From contig NZ_CP087190.1 of the NCBI RefSeq assembly GCF_024749165.1, positions 3,321,501 through 3,385,500 on the forward strand: a DNA stretch of 64,000 bases, read 5' to 3'. The stretch is from Pseudomonas sp. B21-023 (GTDB taxonomy: Bacteria > Pseudomonadota > Gammaproteobacteria > Pseudomonadales > Pseudomonadaceae). The translations under genes and the position numbers were made by a program. Positions 1 to 8,687 of the stretch are shown piece after piece. Every line of letters begins with the position of its first letter. Positions within the stretch are counted from its first letter, which is position 1. The notes beneath the pieces were generated by a model. The model was not told where the DNA came from and ran no database searches. It worked only from the letters and a program-made list of their open reading frames with translations.

Positions 1-853
1 GCAGCAGGCCGAGGAAGCCACCGAGCTGGATCAGCAAGGCCAACCACAGGCCAGGCCGGCGATCGACCAGGCGCCGCAGCAGCAATGGCAGACCCAGGGC
101 TCCGCAGACCTGGAAGAGGGTCATCAGGCCGACCAGCTCGCCGCCCCCCTGGGCCGTGCCGCCGTGTTCCAGGTGATAGGCCGGCAGCCACGCCACCATG
201 CTGGTATAGCCGCCATTGATCAGCCCGAAGTACAACGCCAGCAGCCAGGCCCTGCGGTTGCCGAACCAGTGCCCGCCACTGCCGGCGGCCAGGCTTGGCG
301 TGAGCTGGCGCGGACGCAGCAGCACCCAGGCGGCCATTGCCAGCAGCGCCGGCAGCGCCCAGAGGCCCAGGCCGAATTGCCAATGGCCAAAGTGTGCGGC
401 AATCGCAGGGCCGAGCACCGCGGCCAAACCACCGCCGCTCATCAACGCCGCCGAATACAGCCCCATGCTCGCCGCCAGGCGGCTGGGGAACCAGCGGTTG
501 ACCAGCCCCGGCATCATGCCCTGCACCACGGCAACGCCCAAGCCGGCGACCACGGCGCTGGCGATCAACGCCCAGGCGCTGTCCAGCTGCAGGCGCCACA
601 GGCAGGCCAGGGCAATGGCCGCAAGCCCTGCGAGCATGCCGCCATGCTCGCTCAGCCAGCGCCGCAGCCAGGGTTGCAACAACGGGATCAGGCCCATGCA
701 CAGCACCGGCAACGCAGTCAGCAACGCCGCCTGCTGGTAACCCAGGCCGGTGCCCTGGCGCATGGGTTCGAGCAAAGGGCCGATGCTGGTGAGGATCGGC
801 CGCAGGTTCAGGGCCAGCAGCACCACCAGCAACAGGTTCAGCGCGCCCCTCAT
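1..853 (-). CDS. MFS transporter, CynX/NimT type (3' end outside window)
   Basis: Inner-membrane major facilitator, probably of the cyanate/nitroimidazole (CynX/NimT) branch. Reading leftward from the ATG at 853, the protein opens with a hydrophobic helix followed by the NLRPILTSIGPLL signature typical of this branch, then alternating hydrophobic helices up to the window edge, so the C terminus is missing. The start overlaps the stop of the upstream deaminase as ATGA, which implies translational coupling. This suggests that the transporter imports or exports a substrate handled by the deaminase, perhaps a nucleobase or related nitrogen compound. Substrate is inferred only; the family call is fairly safe. 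Confidence 0.82.
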   Translation of the reverse strand, partial: MRGALNLLLVVLLALNLRPILTSIGPLLEPMRQGTGLGYQQAALLTALPVLCMGLIPLLQPWLRRWLSEHGGMLAGLAAIALACLWRLQLDSAWALIASAVVAGLGVAVVQGMMPGLVNRWFPSRLAASMGLYSAALMSGGGLAAVLGPAIAAHFGHWQFGLGLWALPALLAMAAWVLLRPRQLTPSLAAGSGGHWFGNRRAWLLALYFGLINGGYTSMVAWLPAYHLEHGGTAQGGGELVGLMTLFQVCGALGLPLLLRRLVDRRPGLWLALLIQLGGFLGLL

Positions 854-1308
854 CCTTGGCTGGCCTGCTGCCATTCACGGTACAGGCCGCCCTCACCCAC
901 GGGTTTCAGCGGGCGCAGGGGCAGGCTCTGCTGCTGCGGCGGGCGGGCCATCTGCGCATACACCGCGGCGGTGGACAACCCATAGGGCTCGCCCTCGTCG
1001 TTGTCGTAAGCGAACCAGGCACGCTCGATGCCACACAGGTGCATGGCTGCCAGGCACATCGGGCACGGGTGGCCGCTGGCATAGATCTCGGCGCCCTCCA
1101 GGCGCGGCCGGCCGAGCACCTGGGCGGCCTGGCGGATGGCCTGCATCTCGGCGTGGCTGGTCGGGTCCTGGGTGCTGTGGATCTCGTTGACGGCGCGGGC
1201 GATCACCTGCCCCTGGTAGACCAGCACGGCGCCGAACGGGCGGCCGCCGGCCTGGATATTGGCGCGGGCCAGCTCGAGGGCCTCGCGCATGTAGCGATCT
1301 GCGGACAT
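850..1308 (-). CDS. Nucleoside/guanine deaminase, CMP/dCMP deaminase fold
   Basis: Cytosolic zinc-dependent deaminase of 152 aa. The zinc site is visible as His52-Ala-Glu54 (HAE) and the PCPMC motif with Cys82 and Cys85; Glu54 would be the proton shuttle. The overall pattern (GGRPFGAVLV near residue 21, HAEMQAI, PCPMCLAAM) fits guanine deaminase or related nucleobase deaminases rather than tRNA adenosine deaminase TadA. An in-frame ATG lies 10 codons upstream, but the chosen start has a GGAGAA Shine-Dalgarno sequence 9 nt before it. It overlaps the following transporter gene by 4 nt. Exact substrate is not determined by the sequence. Confidence 0.82.
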   Translation of the reverse strand: MSADRYMREALELARANIQAGGRPFGAVLVYQGQVIARAVNEIHSTQDPTSHAEMQAIRQAAQVLGRPRLEGAEIYASGHPCPMCLAAMHLCGIERAWFAYDNDEGEPYGLSTAAVYAQMARPPQQQSLPLRPLKPVGEGGLYREWQQASQG

Positions 1309-1506
1309 GAAACGGTTCTCCGGTATTGACCCGGCCATTATCCCGGCTGCGACGCGCCGACAGAAATGAAGAGATTGGATGCCTGTCAGTGGCCATCCAA
1401 ATGCGCGATTGGCCTCCTGGCAAAGCGCGGGATTGGCTATTCGGCACGGCGCGACGCGGCGCTAAGGTAGTGCCACTTGCCACCTGAACACCTTTGGAGC
1501 CTCACC

Positions 1507-1944
1507 ATGCATGACCGTATCGAATGGGCCAAGCACTCGCCGGAAGCCTACAAGGCCATGATCGGCCTCGAACAGGCGCTGGTCGCCTCCGGCCTGGAAC
1601 ACTCGCTGCTGGAGCTGATCCGCCTGCGCGCCTCGCAGGTCAATGGCTGCGCCTACTGCGTCAACATGCACGCCAACGATGCGCGCAAGGCCGGTGAAAC
1701 CGAGGCGCGCCTGCAGACCCTGAGCGTCTGGCGCGAGACCCGCTACTTCACTCCCCGCGAACGTGCCGCCCTGGCCTGGGTCGAGAGCCTGACCCGCCTC
1801 CCGGAGCGCGGCGCGCCGCAAGACGAGTACCAGGCGTTGCTCGAGCACTTCAGCGCCAAGGAAATCGCCAACCTGACCTTGGCCATCGCCACCATCAATG
1901 CCTGGAACCGCTTCGGCGTGGGCTTTGCGATGGTGCCGGCTTAA
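1507..1944 (+). CDS. Carboxymuconolactone decarboxylase / AhpD-like protein
   Basis: Small cytosolic protein of 145 aa from the AhpD-like superfamily. It carries the redox motif Cys48-x2-Cys51-x3-His55 (CAYCVNMHAND) that in AhpD relatives reduces peroxides or peroxiredoxin partners. The helix-rich rest of the protein fits the single-domain alkylhydroperoxidase type with that CxxC pair rather than true carboxymuconolactone decarboxylases, which lack it. The start at 1507 has TTTGGAG upstream; an in-frame extension of 10 codons lacks a ribosome site. The gene stands alone, divergent from the deaminase and convergent with the M20 peptidase. Physiological partner unknown. Confidence 0.85.
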   Translation: MHDRIEWAKHSPEAYKAMIGLEQALVASGLEHSLLELIRLRASQVNGCAYCVNMHANDARKAGETEARLQTLSVWRETRYFTPRERAALAWVESLTRLPERGAPQDEYQALLEHFSAKEIANLTLAIATINAWNRFGVGFAMVPA

Positions 1945-1956
1945 GTCAACCGGGTC

Positions 1957-1979
1957 CCCGCCCCTGCCGGGGCGGGTTT
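1957..1979. terminator. Bidirectional hairpin terminator between convergent genes
   Basis: An 8-bp perfect GC stem (CCCGCCCC / GGGGCGGG) with a 4-nt loop and a TTT tail on the + strand sits in the 48-nt gap between the convergent AhpD-like gene and the M20 peptidase gene. Position and shape fit a Rho-independent terminator for the + gene and probably for both. Confidence 0.75.
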
Positions 1980-1992
1980 GCATCGCCATCGA

Positions 1993-3153
1993 TCATGCCT
2001 GCGTCAGGTACTCGACCAAGCGCCGCAGCATCGCATCGCAGCCACGCAACTGCTCGACGCTGACGAACTCATCGGGCTTGTGCCCCTGCTCCATGCTCCC
2101 CGGCCCGCAAACCACGGTGGGAATCCCCGCCTGGTCGAACAACCCGCCCTCGGTGCCGAACGCCACCGTGCCGAAGTCATCCGAGCCACTGAGCAACGCC
2201 ACCAGTTGCGCGGCCTCGCTGGCGGCAGGCGTGGCCAGCCCCGGGTAGGCGCTCAATGGCCGCAAGCGAATCGCACTGGCCGCATTCACCGCACGCATGC
2301 GCGGCAGCAGCTCGGCCTCGGCGTAGGTTTGCAGGCGGTCGGCCACCGCCTGGGCTTCAAAGCCTGGCAAGGCGCGTACTTCGAAGTCGAATTCGCATTC
2401 CTCGGGAACGATGTTCAACGCCCGTCCACCCTTGATCACCCCGGTCTGCACTGTGGAGAACGGCGGGTCGAAACGCCCGTCGTGATGCTCGGGATGCGCC
2501 AGCTCATCACCGATCTCGCCCAGTTTGCCGATCAACCGCGCCGCGTACTCGATGGCGTTGACCCCATAGGGGGCATAGGCCGAATGGCAGGCGGCACCGT
2601 GCACCTCGCAGCGCATGGCCAGCTTGCCCTTGTGGCCGAGCACCGGCTTGAGCTCGGTGGGCTCGCCAATCAGGCACAGCCGCGGCTTGTGCGGGCGCTG
2701 CGCCACGGCCGCCAACATCGAACGCACGCCCAGGCAGCCGACTTCCTCGTCATAGGAGAACGCCAGGTGCACCGGCATCTTCAGGGGTTGGGCAAGAAAC
2801 GCCGGCACCGCCGCCAGCACCGAGGCGATGAAGCCCTTCATGTCGGCCGTGCCACGGCCATACAGGCGCCCGTCGCGCTCGCTCAGGCGAAACGGTTCGA
2901 CGCTCCAGGCCTGGCCGTCGACCGGCACCACATCGGTGTGCCCGGACAGCACCACGCCGCCCCGGTCAAGCGGGCCTATCGTGGCGAACAGGTTGGCCTT
3001 GGTGCCTTCATCGTTGTGGAACAGCTCGCTGTGAACGCCAAACCCGGCTAGATAATCGCGAATGAAGGCGATCAGCTCCAGGTTGGAATTACGGCTGACC
3101 GTGGCGAAGCCGACCAGCCGCTCCAGCAGCACGCGACTGCTCGCTTCACTCAT
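1993..3153 (-). CDS. M20 family metallopeptidase, acetylornithine deacetylase (ArgE)-like
   Basis: Cytosolic di-zinc amidohydrolase of 386 aa that removes an N-acyl group from an amino acid or similar compound. Visible M20 signatures are LSGHTDVVPVDGQ (metal His and Asp), YDEEVGCLG (catalytic and metal Glu pair), IGEPTE, and the C-terminal GHKPDEFV with the last metal His; the central dimerisation domain has its usual HSAYAPYG stretch. It resembles ArgE, but its place behind a DUF1028 gene and opposite a flavin monooxygenase-RidA pair argues for a catabolic N-acyl substrate rather than arginine synthesis. It overlaps the upstream DUF1028 gene by 8 nt. Confidence 0.85.
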   Translation of the reverse strand: MSEASSRVLLERLVGFATVSRNSNLELIAFIRDYLAGFGVHSELFHNDEGTKANLFATIGPLDRGGVVLSGHTDVVPVDGQAWSVEPFRLSERDGRLYGRGTADMKGFIASVLAAVPAFLAQPLKMPVHLAFSYDEEVGCLGVRSMLAAVAQRPHKPRLCLIGEPTELKPVLGHKGKLAMRCEVHGAACHSAYAPYGVNAIEYAARLIGKLGEIGDELAHPEHHDGRFDPPFSTVQTGVIKGGRALNIVPEECEFDFEVRALPGFEAQAVADRLQTYAEAELLPRMRAVNAASAIRLRPLSAYPGLATPAASEAAQLVALLSGSDDFGTVAFGTEGGLFDQAGIPTVVCGPGSMEQGHKPDEFVSVEQLRGCDAMLRRLVEYLTQA

Positions 3154-3823
3154 CGCCGGGCACTCCGTAGCTGGGCGCGGCGGTCGGGTTCAGCGCGCGG
3201 GTCACATAGTCCTGCATCTGCGGGCGATAGGCTTGCCATAGGGAGTCCAGTTCGGCGATCGGGTCCTGCTCGGTCCAGTCCACCCGCAGGTCAACCAGCG
3301 GCCAGGTCAGCTCGCCGGCGATTTTCAAGGCCGCCGAGTGCACCGGCCCCGCCTCGCCCCCGGCCGCCATTGCCGCGTGCATGGCCGCCAGCAGACGATC
3401 AGCCAGATGGCCACCAGCCTGCTCGAACGCCGCGACCATGGCCGCGATCACCGTCTGCGACGACAGCAGGTTGCCGGCTGCCGCGCATTGCTCGCCCGCC
3501 ACCGCATTGTGCGTGCCCAGCGCTTCCTTGCCGGTGAACAGCGCCACCTGCCCCTGGCTGTCGATCACCGTGACCTGGCGATACTCGCTCCAGCCATTGG
3601 CACTCAGCACCCGGTCCAGCGCCGCGGCAGGCGGCAGCTGGCCTTGTTCCAGGGCATCAAGGATCTGCGGGCCGAGGGCCGGTAAGGTGATGTTCTGCGT
3701 GGCCACGGCACCGACCCCGGCGCGCACCCACGGGCAACGGGCGCCGACGGCGATGCTCGAAGAACTGATGGCGATGCCGACCTGGCCGGTTTCCTGGCAG
3801 CGGCCGATGATGGAGAAGGTCAT
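3146..3823 (-). CDS. DUF1028 family protein
   Basis: A 225-aa protein of the DUF1028 family, which has an Ntn-hydrolase-like fold and no firmly assigned reaction. The N-terminal MTFSIIGRCQ, the SSSSIAVGARCPW segment and the following GVGAVATQN are characteristic. The ATG at 3823 has CAGGAG 8 nt upstream and puts the conserved TFSI directly at the N terminus, so the 10 extra upstream codons were dropped. It is the first gene of an operon with the M20 peptidase, translated with an 8-nt overlap. The partnership with an amidohydrolase suggests a hydrolytic step on an N-acyl or peptide-like compound, but this is inference. Confidence 0.85.
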   Translation of the reverse strand: MTFSIIGRCQETGQVGIAISSSSIAVGARCPWVRAGVGAVATQNITLPALGPQILDALEQGQLPPAAALDRVLSANGWSEYRQVTVIDSQGQVALFTGKEALGTHNAVAGEQCAAAGNLLSSQTVIAAMVAAFEQAGGHLADRLLAAMHAAMAAGGEAGPVHSAALKIAGELTWPLVDLRVDWTEQDPIAELDSLWQAYRPQMQDYVTRALNPTAAPSYGVPGDE

Positions 3824-4079
3824 GGTGCAGCTCCTGTGTTGAGTTACCGGCATTCTCGGCGGGCCAAGGCAGCGGCGAAACCAACATTTTCCTCGGCACA
3901 GGGCAGGAAAAAACTATGGCGATGCGGCGCGCAGCGGTGCCCATCCACCCTTCGCCAATTTATCGGCAAGCCCCAGCTAAATACTATTTTCGCGATTGCC
4001 CCCCCATCCCTAGTCTGGCCCCAGGCAAAGGCGGTCCCCACCGACCTGAACAAGAACGCCGCTGAAGAAGGGCTGGGAC

Positions 4080-5396
4080 ATGACACTGAACAACATCGAA
4101 ATCGACACCCTCGTAGTCGGCGCCGGCCAAGCCGGCGTGGCCATGAGCGAACACCTGAGCAAGCTTGGCGTGCCGCACCTGGTGCTGGAGCGCAAGCGCA
4201 TCGCCGAGGCCTGGCGCACCGGGCGCTGGGATTCGCTGGTGGCCAACGGGCCGGCCTGGCACGACCGCTTCCCGGGCCTTGAATTCGACCTCGACGCCGA
4301 CGCCTTCGCCGGCAAGGACCAGGTCGCCGACTACTTCGAGCAGTACGTGCGCAAATACAACCTGCCGGTGCGCACCGGCGTCGAGGTCAGGCAGGTGGTG
4401 CGCAACGCCGACCGCCCGGGCTTCACCATCGAAACCAACCAGGGCGTGATCCACGCCAACCGCGTGGTGGCCGCCACCGGCCCGTTCCAGCGCCCGGTGA
4501 TCCCGGCCATCGCGCCAAAGGACGAAGGCCTGCACCAGATCCACTCCGCCGCCTACTACAACCCCGGGCAACTGCCTGAAGGCGCGGTGCTGGTGGTGGG
4601 CGCCGGCTCCTCCGGCGTGCAGATCGCCGAGGAGCTGATGCGCGCCGGGCGCCAGGTGTACCTGTCGGTGGGTGCCCACGACCGCCCGCCACGCAGCTAC
4701 CGCAACCGTGATTTCTGCTGGTGGCTGGGCGTGCTCGGCGAATGGGATGCCGAGATCGCCAAGCCCGGCCGCGAGCATGTGACCATCGCCGTGTCCGGCG
4801 CCCGTGGTGGCCACACCGTGGACTTCCGCGCCCTCGCCCACCAGGGCATGACCCTGGTCGGCCTGACCCAGTCGTTCGAGGGCGGCGTGGCGCGCTTCCA
4901 GGACAACCTGGCCGAGAACATCAACCGCGGCGACGAGAACTACCTGGCCCTGCTGGACGCCGCCGACGCCTATGTCGAACGCAACGGCCTGGACCTGCCG
5001 CAAGAGCCCGAAGCGCGCAAGCGCCTGCCCGACCCTGCCTGCGTCAGCAACCCGCTGCGCGAGCTGGACCTGGCCCAGGCCAACGTCAACACCATCATCT
5101 GGGCCACCGGCTACGGCGTGGACTTCAGCTGGCTGCAGGTGGACGCCTTCGACGCCAATGGCAAGCCGCAGCACCAGCGTGGCGTGTCGAAAGAACCAGG
5201 CGTGTACTTCCTCGGCCTGCCCTGGCTGTCGCGCCGTGGCTCTTCGTTCATCTGGGGCGTGTGGCACGACGCCAAGCACGTCGCCGGTCACATCGCCACC
5301 CAGCGTACCTACCTGGCTTACCGCGACCGCGAGCAGCGCGCGGCAGATGAGCAGCAACCCTTGATCAGCAACATCAGCACTTTCGGAGCCCACTGA
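4080..5396 (+). CDS. Flavin-containing monooxygenase-like NAD(P)/FAD oxidoreductase (CzcO type)
   Basis: Cytosolic two-dinucleotide-binding flavoprotein of 438 aa. The FAD Rossmann motif is at residues 14-19 (GAGQAG) and the NADPH motif GAGSSG lies near residue 178; between them a LHQIHSAAYY segment resembles the FMO linker FxGxxxHxxxY. A conserved ATGYG near the C-terminal third is the second FAD contact. Such enzymes hydroxylate nitrogen or sulfur centres or run Baeyer-Villiger reactions. Its stop overlaps the RidA start (TGATG), so imine or enamine products could be passed to RidA for hydrolysis. The 256-nt gap to the divergent DUF1028 operon probably holds the shared control region. Confidence 0.83.
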   Translation: MTLNNIEIDTLVVGAGQAGVAMSEHLSKLGVPHLVLERKRIAEAWRTGRWDSLVANGPAWHDRFPGLEFDLDADAFAGKDQVADYFEQYVRKYNLPVRTGVEVRQVVRNADRPGFTIETNQGVIHANRVVAATGPFQRPVIPAIAPKDEGLHQIHSAAYYNPGQLPEGAVLVVGAGSSGVQIAEELMRAGRQVYLSVGAHDRPPRSYRNRDFCWWLGVLGEWDAEIAKPGREHVTIAVSGARGGHTVDFRALAHQGMTLVGLTQSFEGGVARFQDNLAENINRGDENYLALLDAADAYVERNGLDLPQEPEARKRLPDPACVSNPLRELDLAQANVNTIIWATGYGVDFSWLQVDAFDANGKPQHQRGVSKEPGVYFLGLPWLSRRGSSFIWGVWHDAKHVAGHIATQRTYLAYRDREQRAADEQQPLISNISTFGAH

Positions 5397-5812
5397 TGCC
5401 TACTCACACTCGCATCCGCATGTTCAACACCAAGGCCACCTACCCCAACCAGACCCTGGACAATGACCTGTGCCAGGCGGTGCGCGCCGGCAACACCATC
5501 TACGTGCGCGGGCAGGTCGGCACCGATTTCGAAGGCCGCCTGGTCGGCCTGGGCGACCCGCAGGCGCAGGCCGAACAGGCGATGAAGAACGTCAAGCAGT
5601 TGCTTGAAGAGGCAGGTTCGGACCTGTCGCATATCGTCAAGACCACCACCTACATCACCGACCCACGGTTCCGTGAGCCGGTGTACAAGGAAGTGGGCAA
5701 GTGGCTCAAGGGCGTGTTCCCGATTTCCACCGGGTTGGTGGTGGCGGGGTTGGCGCAGGCCGAGTGGCTGATGGAGATCGATGTGATCGCGGTGGTGCCG
5801 GATCAGCTGTGA
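5396..5812 (+). CDS. RidA family protein (reactive imine/enamine deaminase)
   Basis: A 138-aa member of the RidA/YjgF/UK114 family, which forms cytosolic trimers that hydrolyse reactive imines and enamines to ketones and ammonia. The family pattern is clear: an N-terminal strand region, IYVRGQVGTD, the QAEQAMKNVKQLLEEAG helix, the TTYITDPRFR strand, and a C-terminal VVAGLAQAEWLMEID. The canonical catalytic Arg position (about 105 in RidA) is occupied by a hydrophobic stretch here, as in several non-archetypal Rid subfamilies, so this is probably not the housekeeping RidA. It is translationally coupled to the flavin monooxygenase. Substrate is unknown but probably the product of that enzyme. 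Confidence 0.85.
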   Translation: MPTHTRIRMFNTKATYPNQTLDNDLCQAVRAGNTIYVRGQVGTDFEGRLVGLGDPQAQAEQAMKNVKQLLEEAGSDLSHIVKTTTYITDPRFREPVYKEVGKWLKGVFPISTGLVVAGLAQAEWLMEIDVIAVVPDQL

Positions 5813-5825
5813 TCTTCTGAAAAAG

Positions 5826-5893
5826 CAATCGCCGGCAAACCGGCTCCCACAGGGATAGCACAGATCCTGTGGGAGCCGGCTTGCCGGCGATTG
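5826..5893. repeat. REP-type inverted repeat between convergent genes
   Basis: Two near-perfect inverted arms, CAATCGCCGGCAA plus CCGGCTCCCACAG and their complement, are separated by about 15 nt. The GGCTCCCACAG core is the common P. putida-group REP element, here as a head-to-head pair that fills the gap between ridA-like and pirin genes and may also terminate both transcripts. Confidence 0.8.
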
Positions 5894-5907
5894 GAGTCAA
5901 CGCTTTG

Positions 5908-6795
5908 TCATTGTCGGACGCCGCGCTCGGTACCTCCCATCTGCCCGAACCGCCCGGCCTGGAAATCATCGAACGATTCGGCGATCTCGGCCTGGCTGTT
6001 CATCACGAACGGGCCATACCCGACGATGGGCTCGTCGATCGGCTCGCCGCTGAGCAGCAGCACGCTGACGTCCGCCAGTGCCTCGAGGCGCACGCCGTCA
6101 CCGTCGCGCTCCAGCAATACCAGGCTGGCCGCACCGGCTTCGCGCTCATCGTTGACCCGCAGCGTGCCGCGCAGCACCACCAGCGCGGCATTGCGCCCGG
6201 CGGCCGCCGGCAGTTGCAGCGTGGCACCCGCCTTCAAGCGCAGGTCCCAGACGTCCATCTCGGTAAAGGTGCGCGCCGGCCCCTGATGGTCAAGGTAACG
6301 CCCGGCGATCACCCGCAGGCTGCCCGCCTCGCCTTCCAGTGTCACCACGGGAATGTCGTTGGCCAACAGCGTCTGGTAGCCCGCTGCGGCGCGCTTGTCC
6401 CTGGCTGGCAGGTTGACCCACAGCTGCACCATCTCCAGCGTGCCGCCGCGCTGGGCGAATGCCGGGGAATGGAACTCCTCGTGGATGATGCCGCCCGCGG
6501 CGGTCATCCATTGCACGTCGCCCGGCCCGATCAGACCGCCCGCACCAGTGGAGTCGCGGTGCTCCAGTTCGCCCTGGTAGACGATGGTGACGGTCTCGAA
6601 ACCGCGGTGCGGGTGCTGGCCGACACCACGCCGTGCAGTGGTCGGGGCGAAGTCATGCGGCCCGGCATAATCGAGCAGCAGGAACGGGCTGATATGCCGC
6701 GCCAGGTGGTCGTAGGTGAACAGGCTGCGCACCGGGAAGCCGTCGCCCACCCAGTGGGCGTTGGGGCTGCGGTGGATACCCTGGATCTTTTTCAT
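5908..6795 (-). CDS. Pirin family protein
   Basis: Bicupin protein of 295 aa. The N-terminal cupin holds the metal-site pattern GQHPHRGFETVT (two His) followed by IIHEEFHS with a further His and Glu, the usual iron ligands of pirins. Bacterial pirins include quercetin 2,3-dioxygenases and enzyme regulators; no specific substrate can be read from this sequence. The C-terminal cupin carries PIVGYGPFVMNS, a segment strongly conserved in this family. The ATG at 6795 has CAGGAGG upstream. It stands alone between two REP pairs. Confidence 0.88.
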   Translation of the reverse strand: MKKIQGIHRSPNAHWVGDGFPVRSLFTYDHLARHISPFLLLDYAGPHDFAPTTARRGVGQHPHRGFETVTIVYQGELEHRDSTGAGGLIGPGDVQWMTAAGGIIHEEFHSPAFAQRGGTLEMVQLWVNLPARDKRAAAGYQTLLANDIPVVTLEGEAGSLRVIAGRYLDHQGPARTFTEMDVWDLRLKAGATLQLPAAAGRNAALVVLRGTLRVNDEREAGAASLVLLERDGDGVRLEALADVSVLLLSGEPIDEPIVGYGPFVMNSQAEIAESFDDFQAGRFGQMGGTERGVRQ

Positions 6796-6896
6796 GAGAA
6801 GCCTCCTGTTGATGGGTTACACCTTACAGATGAGGCCAATACTGCGGTAGATAGCTGAAACGGCATAGATCGTTCCATCAGTGGAACAACCAAACG

Positions 6897-6963
6897 ACTC
6901 GCGGGGCAAGCCCGCTCCCACGCCTGAACCAAGCAGGCAGTGGGAGCAGGCTTGCCCCGCGAT
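6897..6963. repeat. REP-type inverted repeat downstream of pgm
   Basis: Two arms reading TCGCGGGGCAAGCCCGCTCCCAC and its near complement flank a short loop with AAGCAGGCAG. This is the classic Pseudomonas REP pair (BIME) and directly follows the pgm stop codon on the minus strand, so it may protect or terminate that transcript. Confidence 0.82.
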
Positions 6964-6970
6964 GCGTCGA

Positions 6971-8608
6971 TCAGGCGATCGCCGCGTCCACCAACACTTG
7001 GGCTTCGGCCACCAGGCGGTTGAGGTGCGCCTCGTCGATGAAGCTTTCGGCGTAGATCTTGTAGATATCCTCGGTACCGGACGGCCGCGCGGCGAACCAG
7101 CCGTTCTCGGTCATCACCTTCAGGCCGCCAATGGCCTGGTTGTTACCCGGCGCATGGCTGAGGATCTGCTGGATCGGCTCGCCGGCAAGCTCGGTGGACT
7201 TGACCTGTTCCGGCGCCAGCTTGCTCAGCAACGCCTTCTGCCGAGCGTCGGCCTTGGCCTCGACACGGGTGGCGTACGGCTTGCCCAGCTTGGCGGTCAG
7301 GTCGGCGTAGATCTGGCTCGGGTTGCGCCCGGTGCGGGCGGTCATCTCGGCCGCCAGCAGCGCCGGAATCAGGCCGTCCTTGTCGGTGGCCCAGACAGAG
7401 CCGTCCTTGCGCAGGAACGAGGCGCCCGCGCTCTCTTCGCCACCAAAGCCCAGCGAGCCGTCGAACAGGCCCTGGGCGAAGAACTTGAAGCCCACCGGCA
7501 CTTCGTAAAGCTCACGGCCCAGGCCAGCGGTGACGCGGTCGATCAGGCCGCTGGAGACCACGGTCTTGCCCACGGCGGCATCGCTGCGCCATTGCGGGCG
7601 GTTGCGGTACAGGTAGTCGATTGCCACGGCCAGGTAGTTGTTCGGCTGCAGCAGGCCATCGGCGGTGACGATGCCGTGGCGGTCGTGGTCCGGGTCACAG
7701 GCGAAGGCCACGTCGAACCGCTCGCGCAGGCCGATCAGGCCTTGCATGGCGTAAGGCGAGGACGGGTCCATGCGGATCTGCCCGTCCCAGTCGACGGTCA
7801 TGAAGCGGAAGGTCGGATCGACCTCGGTGTTCACCACTTCCAGGTTCAGCTGGTAGTGCTCGGCGATGGCCGACCAGTAGCGCACGCCGGCACCGCCCAA
7901 TGGATCGACGCCCAGGCGCAGGTTGGCGCTGCGGATCACGTCGAAGTCGATGACGTTTTCCAGGTCGGCGACATAGCTGCTCACGTAGTCGTGGCGCTGA
8001 GTGGTCGGCGCCGCCAGCGCCTGCTGGTAGTCCATGCGCTTGACGCCGGCCAGGTTCGCCGCCAGCAGCTCGTTCGCCTTGGCCTCGATCCACTTGGTCA
8101 CGTCGCTGTCGGCCGGGCCGCCGTTGGGCGGGTTGTACTTGAAGCCGCCGCTCTGCGGCGGGTTGTGCGACGGGGTGATGACGATGCCGTCGGCCAGGCC
8201 CTGCTGGCGGCCACGGTTGTAACAGAGGATGGCATGGGACACTGCCGGTGTCGGCGTGTACTCGTCGTCCTTGCTCAACATCACCTGCACGCCGTTGGCG
8301 GCCAACACCTCCAGGGCGCTGGCGGCGGCCGGGGCGGACAACGCGTGGGTATCGGCACCGATGAACAACGGGCCGTCGATGCCTTTCTCCTGGCGATACA
8401 GGCAGATGGCCTGGGTGATCGCCAGCACATGGTATTCGTTGAAGCTCAGTTCGAACGAAGTGCCGCGGTGGCCCGAGGTGCCGAAGGCCACGCGCTGGGC
8501 CGCCACCGCGGCGTCAGGACGGCCGGTGTAGTAAGCGGTCAACAGGCGGGGGATATCGACCAGCACGCTGGCCGGAGCCGGCTTGCCTGCCAAAGGACTG
8601 AGCGTCAT
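6971..8608 (-). CDS. pgm: Phosphoglucomutase (alpha-D-glucose phosphate-specific)
   Basis: Cytosolic enzyme of 545 aa interconverting glucose 1-phosphate and glucose 6-phosphate, feeding glycogen, trehalose and surface-polysaccharide synthesis. The active-site phosphoserine loop is ITPSHNPP, followed by [14 protein letters not shown]; the magnesium loop is DPDHDRHG; the sugar loop [10 protein letters not shown] and the C-terminal phosphate loop [14 protein letters not shown] are all intact. Length equals that of E. coli Pgm. Forty-four upstream in-frame codons were dropped because the ATG at 8608 is preceded by GAGG and starts the conserved domain. It lies 79 nt after the helicase gene in the same direction, so it may be co-transcribed. 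Confidence 0.94.
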   Translation of the reverse strand: MTLSPLAGKPAPASVLVDIPRLLTAYYTGRPDAAVAAQRVAFGTSGHRGTSFELSFNEYHVLAITQAICLYRQEKGIDGPLFIGADTHALSAPAAASALEVLAANGVQVMLSKDDEYTPTPAVSHAILCYNRGRQQGLADGIVITPSHNPPQSGGFKYNPPNGGPADSDVTKWIEAKANELLAANLAGVKRMDYQQALAAPTTQRHDYVSSYVADLENVIDFDVIRSANLRLGVDPLGGAGVRYWSAIAEHYQLNLEVVNTEVDPTFRFMTVDWDGQIRMDPSSPYAMQGLIGLRERFDVAFACDPDHDRHGIVTADGLLQPNNYLAVAIDYLYRNRPQWRSDAAVGKTVVSSGLIDRVTAGLGRELYEVPVGFKFFAQGLFDGSLGFGGEESAGASFLRKDGSVWATDKDGLIPALLAAEMTARTGRNPSQIYADLTAKLGKPYATRVEAKADARQKALLSKLAPEQVKSTELAGEPIQQILSHAPGNNQAIGGLKVMTENGWFAARPSGTEDIYKIYAESFIDEAHLNRLVAEAQVLVDAAIA

Positions 8609-8687
8609 GCGGAACCTCGAAATCAACGGATGTTGGTGTTGGAACGCGCAGTGTACTGGGAGTTTCAGCGCCAGGCGATGGCCGCGT

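Noticed and set aside
3984..5393. 469-aa minus-strand ORF opposite the flavin monooxygenase gene
   Set aside because: Composition is GC-skewed and low in complexity (many Gly, Val, Ala, His); no family feature, and the + strand gene is certain.
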